The notes beneath the pieces were generated by a model that was given only the letters and a program-made list of their open reading frames with translations, had not been told where the DNA came from and did no database searches. Positions 60,594-64,000 of a stretch of DNA of 64,000 bases are shown here, one piece after another. A program made the position numbers and the translations under genes. How positions within the stretch are numbered: position 1 is the first letter of the stretch; every line of letters starts with the position of its first letter. The DNA lies in contig ONEL01000004.1 of assembly GCA_900316835.1 (NCBI GenBank), positions 62,001-126,000 on the forward strand, given 5' to 3'. The stretch is from an uncultured Prevotellaceae bacterium (GTDB lineage: Bacteria > Bacteroidota > Bacteroidia > Bacteroidales > Muribaculaceae).

Positions 60594-61595
60594 ATGAAAT
60601 ACTTGAAATTACCCTGCGACCAGTTGCGACAGTTACCATTCTACCTCGCAATGGAAGAACACGCGGCACACATGCTAAGAAACGACAACAATCTTGATGA
60701 GTTATTTTTTACTTGGCGAGTACGCCCCACTGTAATCTTTGGGCGCAACCAGCTCATCGACAGCGAGGTGAATGTTAGGTACTGTCAGGAGCATGGTATT
60801 GAGTATTACCGTCGCAAGAGCGGAGGAGGATGCGTCTATGCCGACATGGATAACCTCATGCTGAGCTACATCACCCGTAGCGACGACGTAACCATGACCT
60901 TCTCTCGCTACACCCATGCCATTGTAGAGATGCTTAAGGGGCTGGGGCTCAACGCCAGTGACAACAGTCGCAACGACGTGATGGTCGACGGTCGCAAGGT
61001 GAGCGGCAACGCGTTCTATCACCTGCCAGGGGTGAGCATCGTGCACGGAACCATGCTCTATGACACCTGCATGGAAAACATGCTTCAAGCTATCACACCT
61101 TCGGCCACAAAACTTGACTCCAAGGGAGTGAAAAGCGTGCAGAGCCACATCACCACCCTCAACCGGTATCTCTCGCCCATGACCATCGAGGAGTTTCAAC
61201 TTCACGTCATGAACACCTTGTGTGACGGAACCATCGAGCTTAGCAATAGCGACATAGCGGCAATAGAGGAAATTGAAAAAAGCTACCTCACCCCCGAGTT
61301 TATATTGGGCAACAACCCCCGGTGTAATATGGAGCGAGCAGGCCGAATTGAGGGAGTGGGTGAATTCAGCATCCATCTTGAGCTAAACCGCAACATCATC
61401 CGTCACATTAACATCGCCGGCGATTTCTTTTTGCTTGGTGACTTGGCGCTCATCACCAGCCGTCTTCACGGTGTACCATTCACATCGCAAGCAGTGAACC
61501 AAGCTCTCGCGCCACTTGATTTATCACATATAATCATGGGACTAAAAAATCAACAGTTTATTGATTTACTTGGGCTACACAATTTGGTGAACTGA
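60594..61595 (+). CDS. lplA: Lipoate-protein ligase A
   Basis: Attaches free lipoate, through lipoyl-AMP, to the lysine of lipoyl domains or the glycine-cleavage H protein. In 333 residues: FTWRVRPTVIFGRNQLIDSE at the N-terminus, RRKSGGGCVYADMDNL (lipoate-binding glycine loop), NDVMVDGRKVSGNAFY with the catalytic Lys near residue 138, and VSIVHGTMLYD. The C-terminal accessory domain (residues of about 245-330) is present, as in E. coli LplA. Own promoter; monocistronic. Confidence 0.92.
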   Translation: MKYLKLPCDQLRQLPFYLAMEEHAAHMLRNDNNLDELFFTWRVRPTVIFGRNQLIDSEVNVRYCQEHGIEYYRRKSGGGCVYADMDNLMLSYITRSDDVTMTFSRYTHAIVEMLKGLGLNASDNSRNDVMVDGRKVSGNAFYHLPGVSIVHGTMLYDTCMENMLQAITPSATKLDSKGVKSVQSHITTLNRYLSPMTIEEFQLHVMNTLCDGTIELSNSDIAAIEEIEKSYLTPEFILGNNPRCNMERAGRIEGVGEFSIHLELNRNIIRHINIAGDFFLLGDLALITSRLHGVPFTSQAVNQALAPLDLSHIIMGLKNQQFIDLLGLHNLVN

Positions 61596-61614
61596 ATATT
61601 TTTTCATAACTTTG
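61583..61614 (+). promoter_or_regulatory. Intact promoter driving the decayed dockerin gene
   Basis: TTTG at 61583-61586, 20 bp, TAACTTTG at 61607-61614, 28 bp before the ATG at 61643. Confidence 0.65.
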
Positions 61615-61642
61615 CAAAAACTACACAAACAGACTTATAACT

Positions 61643-61864
61643 ATGAAAAAAATCACACTTATAATTGCGGGATTATTAGTAGCTGTTGGCGCTTTTGCTG
61701 TAGTTGGTGATGTAAATGGCGATGGAGAGTGCTTTGTGGTGGCAGGCTGTTTCACCATGCCCCTATATGCGAGTTGACTATCGCGACAGCAAGGACCCTG
61801 ATGCTGTATATGGACAAGGCGCTGACCTCGAAGGCCTGCGTTATGTGCTGCCAGCTGGCGATTA
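61643..61864 (+). pseudogene. Remnant of a secreted dockerin-containing protein
   Basis: A signal peptide (MKKITLIIAGLLVAVGAFA) is followed at once by VVGDVNGDGEC, the first Ca-binding loop of a dockerin and near-identical to the VLGDVNGDGECTGSD of amidase B, then loses similarity and stops at 61775-61777 after 44 codons. A second open stretch in another frame continues to the TAA at 61862-61864 (DYRDSKDPDAVYGQGADLEG then LRYVLPAGD) and looks like the C-terminus of an unrelated or shifted protein. Best explained by internal deletion and frameshift, though a small functional exported peptide cannot be excluded. Confidence 0.6.
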
Positions 61865-61973
61865 ATGTGATTGTGCTCACGAATATAGATATTTCTCATT
61901 AATTATATTATAATTCACATCACCCCTAAATTCAATACTATTCTTGTAAATAATAATTTAAACATTCCAGATA

Positions 61974-63224
61974 ATGAAGATTTACAAAAAATTGAGCGTT
62001 TTATTGCTATTAGCATTGTGCGTGTGGTCATGTAAAATCGACATGCCCGAAGAGACTGAGACTTCGTTTGAAACGATGATTGTAAAAAAATCAAGCATTG
62101 AAACACCCATAAAATTCAGTGCTAAAATGAAAGGGCAATCGGATGTTACAATCTCACCTCAGGTTAGTGGTCAGTTAATGAAAATTTGCGTGACTGAGGG
62201 CCAACAAGTGAGTGCAGGCCAAACCCTATTTGTTATAGATTCACGCAATGCCCAACACGAGTTGCAGGCAGCACAAGCCAGCGTGCAATCGGCACAAGCC
62301 AATGTGCAGTCGGCACAAGCGGGCTTGCAGTCGGCGCAAGCCAACTTACAGTCGGCACAAGCTAAGGCCAATAGCGCCAAACTGGAGTATGAAAGCAACA
62401 AGAACCTCTTTGAAAAGAAAATCGTGAGCAACTACACCCTAGAAAACTCCTTGAACACATATAAACAAGCACAGGCTGCAGTGGGTCAAGCCAAGGCTGC
62501 TGTAGATCAAGCAAGGGCTACAGTTTCACAAGCAAAAGCCTCGGTGACCCAAGCACAAACAGGCGTTAGCAGCTCGAGGGTAAACCTTGGGTTGTGCACT
62601 ATCACTTCACCTGTGTCGGGCATAGTGGGCGAAATCAATGTTCGTGCCGGCGACCAAGTGAATCCCATGACTCAACTCACGATCGTGAGCGGGAACCGAC
62701 AGATGGAGGCATGGTTCTCGGTTCCCGAGTCGATTATTGAGGCCGGCGTGAGCGAGGGCTCCAATGCCAGCGAAAACAGCAAGTATATTGCCTCGCTTCC
62801 CGATGTAACATTCATTATGAAGAATGGCACAAAATATCCTCACAAAGGTCGCGTTTCGAGTGTTACCGGTGTAGTAGATGCCGCGACCGGCTCACTATCT
62901 TGTAAGGCTACATTCGCCAATCCTGAAGGTCTCCTCTATTCAGGCATTCAAGGCACAGTTATGCTTCCGTTTAGCCAAACCAATGTAATGGTAATACCAC
63001 AAGCTGCTGTAGTGCGCTTGCAAGACAAGGCGCTTGTTTATAAAGTAAAAGCCGACAGCACCGCTACAGCAATCACGGTGTCAATTGATGATACCGGAAA
63101 TGGCAAGGACTTTATTGTCACCAGTGGTCTCAACGTTGGCGACCGCATCGTCACTGTGGGAGCAAACAATCTGGAAGAGGGTCAGAAAGTATTATTCCCA
63201 GCTAAAGCTAAAAAGCAAAAATAA
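61974..63224 (+). CDS. RND efflux periplasmic adaptor (AcrA/MexA-type) lipoprotein
   Basis: A 416-residue membrane fusion protein. The lipoprotein signal ends in CVWSC (Cys20). Beta-barrel/lipoyl motifs flank a long coiled-coil: VTISPQVSGQLMKICVTEGQ, then residues of about 95-205 of heptad helix rich in QSAQA repeats, and then ITSPVSGIVGEINVRAGDQV. It bridges the inner-membrane RND pump, encoded by the next gene, to an outer-membrane channel. The DNA of the coiled coil carries at least four 21-bp tandem repeats (62271-62354), each coding one heptad. Confidence 0.93.
   Translation: MKIYKKLSVLLLLALCVWSCKIDMPEETETSFETMIVKKSSIETPIKFSAKMKGQSDVTISPQVSGQLMKICVTEGQQVSAGQTLFVIDSRNAQHELQAAQASVQSAQANVQSAQAGLQSAQANLQSAQAKANSAKLEYESNKNLFEKKIVSNYTLENSLNTYKQAQAAVGQAKAAVDQARATVSQAKASVTQAQTGVSSSRVNLGLCTITSPVSGIVGEINVRAGDQVNPMTQLTIVSGNRQMEAWFSVPESIIEAGVSEGSNASENSKYIASLPDVTFIMKNGTKYPHKGRVSSVTGVVDAATGSLSCKATFANPEGLLYSGIQGTVMLPFSQTNVMVIPQAAVVRLQDKALVYKVKADSTATAITVSIDDTGNGKDFIVTSGLNVGDRIVTVGANNLEEGQKVLFPAKAKKQK
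62271..62369 (+). repeat. 21-bp tandem repeat coding coiled-coil heptads
   Basis: Units GCACAAGCCAnnnTGCAxTCG at 62271, 62292, 62313 and 62334, plus a partial fifth at 62355. Each codes AQAxxQS, so loss or gain of one unit keeps frame and heptad register. Confidence 0.9.
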
Positions 63225-63227
63225 CCC

Positions 63228-64000
63228 ATGAAGAATAATATATTCATCAATAAATATGTGATGGCGTGCGCAATATCAATCGTCATCACTCTTGTGGGCT
63301 TGATTTGCATCAACACGCTGCCCATTGAGCAGTACCCCGACATTGCACCGCCCACCGTGCGAGTTTCCACCTCCTACTCTGGTGCCGACGCCAACACAAT
63401 CATGAAATCGGTGGTACAGCCACTAGAGGAGAGCATAAACGGTGTTCCAGGAATGAGCTACATCACCAGTTCGGCATCGGCAACTGGCGAAGTGTCGATT
63501 CAAGTGTATTTTGAGCAGGGAATCGATCCCGACCTTGCCGCCGTTAACGTGCAAAATCGCGTGAGCAAGGCCACCGCGCTCTTGCCAGCCGAGGTGACAA
63601 AAGTGGGTGTAGAGGTGACAAAGCAGCAAAACAACATCTTGCACATTGGTGCGCTAAAAAGCACTGATGGCAAATATGACACCGACTTCATATCTAATTA
63701 CATTGACATTAATGTGCGTCCTCGCATCATGCGCATCACCGGTGTGGGCGACGTGATGTCGCTAGGTAACACTTATGCGTTGCGCATCTGGCTCAAGCCC
63801 GATGTTATGGCGCAATATGGTCTAGAGCCTAATGACGTGTTTGCCGCCATAGGCGGGCAAAGCTTTGTTGCCGCTACGGGCTCGCTTGGCGAGCAGTCGG
63901 AAAACGCCTATCAATATTCCATGGAATATAAGGGCACTCTCAAGAGCGTTGAAGAGTTTAACGACATTGTGCTACGCTCCAGCGATAGTGGTCACCTGTT
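63228..64000 (+). CDS. RND efflux pump inner-membrane permease (AcrB-type), 3'-truncated
   Basis: The frame runs from ATG at 63228 to the window end (257 codons, open). Residues of about 10-30 are the first membrane helix; then TLPIEQYPDIAPPTVRVSTS and GADANTIMKSVVQPLEESINGV match the start of AcrB/MexB HAE1 transporters, with the PN/PC porter domains beginning after residue 38 (VQNRVSKATALLPAEV, IMRITGVGDV). It is the proton-driven pump partner of the adaptor encoded 3 bp upstream. The rest of the protein (about 1050 residues expected) lies beyond the window. Confidence 0.93.
   Translation, partial: MKNNIFINKYVMACAISIVITLVGLICINTLPIEQYPDIAPPTVRVSTSYSGADANTIMKSVVQPLEESINGVPGMSYITSSASATGEVSIQVYFEQGIDPDLAAVNVQNRVSKATALLPAEVTKVGVEVTKQQNNILHIGALKSTDGKYDTDFISNYIDINVRPRIMRITGVGDVMSLGNTYALRIWLKPDVMAQYGLEPNDVFAAIGGQSFVAATGSLGEQSENAYQYSMEYKGTLKSVEEFNDIVLRSSDSGHL

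Overview
The window is chromosomal DNA from a gut-type member of the order Bacteroidales, most likely Muribaculaceae or a close relative (family level is inference). The evidence: about twenty promoters of the Bacteroidetes type (TTG or TTTG near -33, then TAnnTTTG near -7), A-rich translation starts with no clear Shine-Dalgarno sequence, short -xxSC or -xAC lipoprotein signals, a BspA-type leucine-rich protein with a gliding/type IX-like C-terminal tail, a TamA-like lipoprotein encoded beside TamB, and GH3-serine hydrolase and TlpA/DUF4369 proteins typical of the phylum. No phage, plasmid, insertion sequence, CRISPR array or rRNA operon was found. Three tRNA genes are present (Ser-GGA, Val-TAC, Glu-CTC).

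Layout. 1-8.4 kb: end of a thymidine kinase gene, then a long minus-strand run (RecD-like helicase, esterase, MATE exporter, BspA-like protein, TadA, a second esterase, asparaginase, small membrane protein). 8.4-15 kb: tRNA-Ser, YitT-family membrane protein, a 55-residue two-cluster ferredoxin with both a sigma-54-like and a housekeeping promoter, an LtaS-like transferase, then ComEC and AroE on the minus strand. 15-24.3 kb: a three-gene operon of two giant secreted amidases (1506 and 1219 residues) around a small beta-propeller protein; the amidases share modules in a different order and only the second ends in a dockerin. 24.4-32.3 kb: a PD-(D/E)XK nuclease, then a dTDP-sugar cluster (RfbB, RfbA, two FdtA/WxcM-type proteins, an FdtB-type aminotransferase) followed by an MBOAT acyltransferase and an SGNH-like partner.

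32.5-41 kb: a small winged-helix protein, an unknown secreted protein, and a minus-strand run of 5'-nucleotidase, GH3-beta-lactamase fusion and TlpA-like lipoprotein; then an RsmF-type methyltransferase. 41.4-56 kb: TamB-TamA pair, VanZ-like protein with a histidine-rich tail, lysine-rich membrane protein, D,D-carboxypeptidase, SpoU methyltransferase, outer-membrane barrel, DJ-1 protein and a transglutaminase-like protein. 56-64 kb: tRNA-Val and tRNA-Glu, a minus-strand group (galactokinase, sugar nucleotidyltransferase, Fur-family regulator, DUF1015), lipoate ligase, a decayed dockerin gene with an intact promoter, and the start of an RND efflux operon.

How the genes work together. RfbA and RfbB make dTDP-4-keto-6-deoxyglucose, the FdtA-type isomerase moves the keto group and the FdtB-type enzyme aminates it, giving a dTDP-3-amino-3,6-dideoxyhexose; no rhamnose genes (rfbC, rfbD) are present, and the MBOAT/SGNH pair may acylate the resulting glycan. 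Several envelope functions cluster here: amidases, GH3-beta-lactamase, D,D-carboxypeptidase, TamAB and the RND pump. The points most worth a second look are the module-shuffled amidase/dockerin operon, the sigma-54-like site before the ferredoxin, the paired isomerases of which one lacks an expected histidine, and several short-repeat families, one of which has been translated into the end of RfbB.
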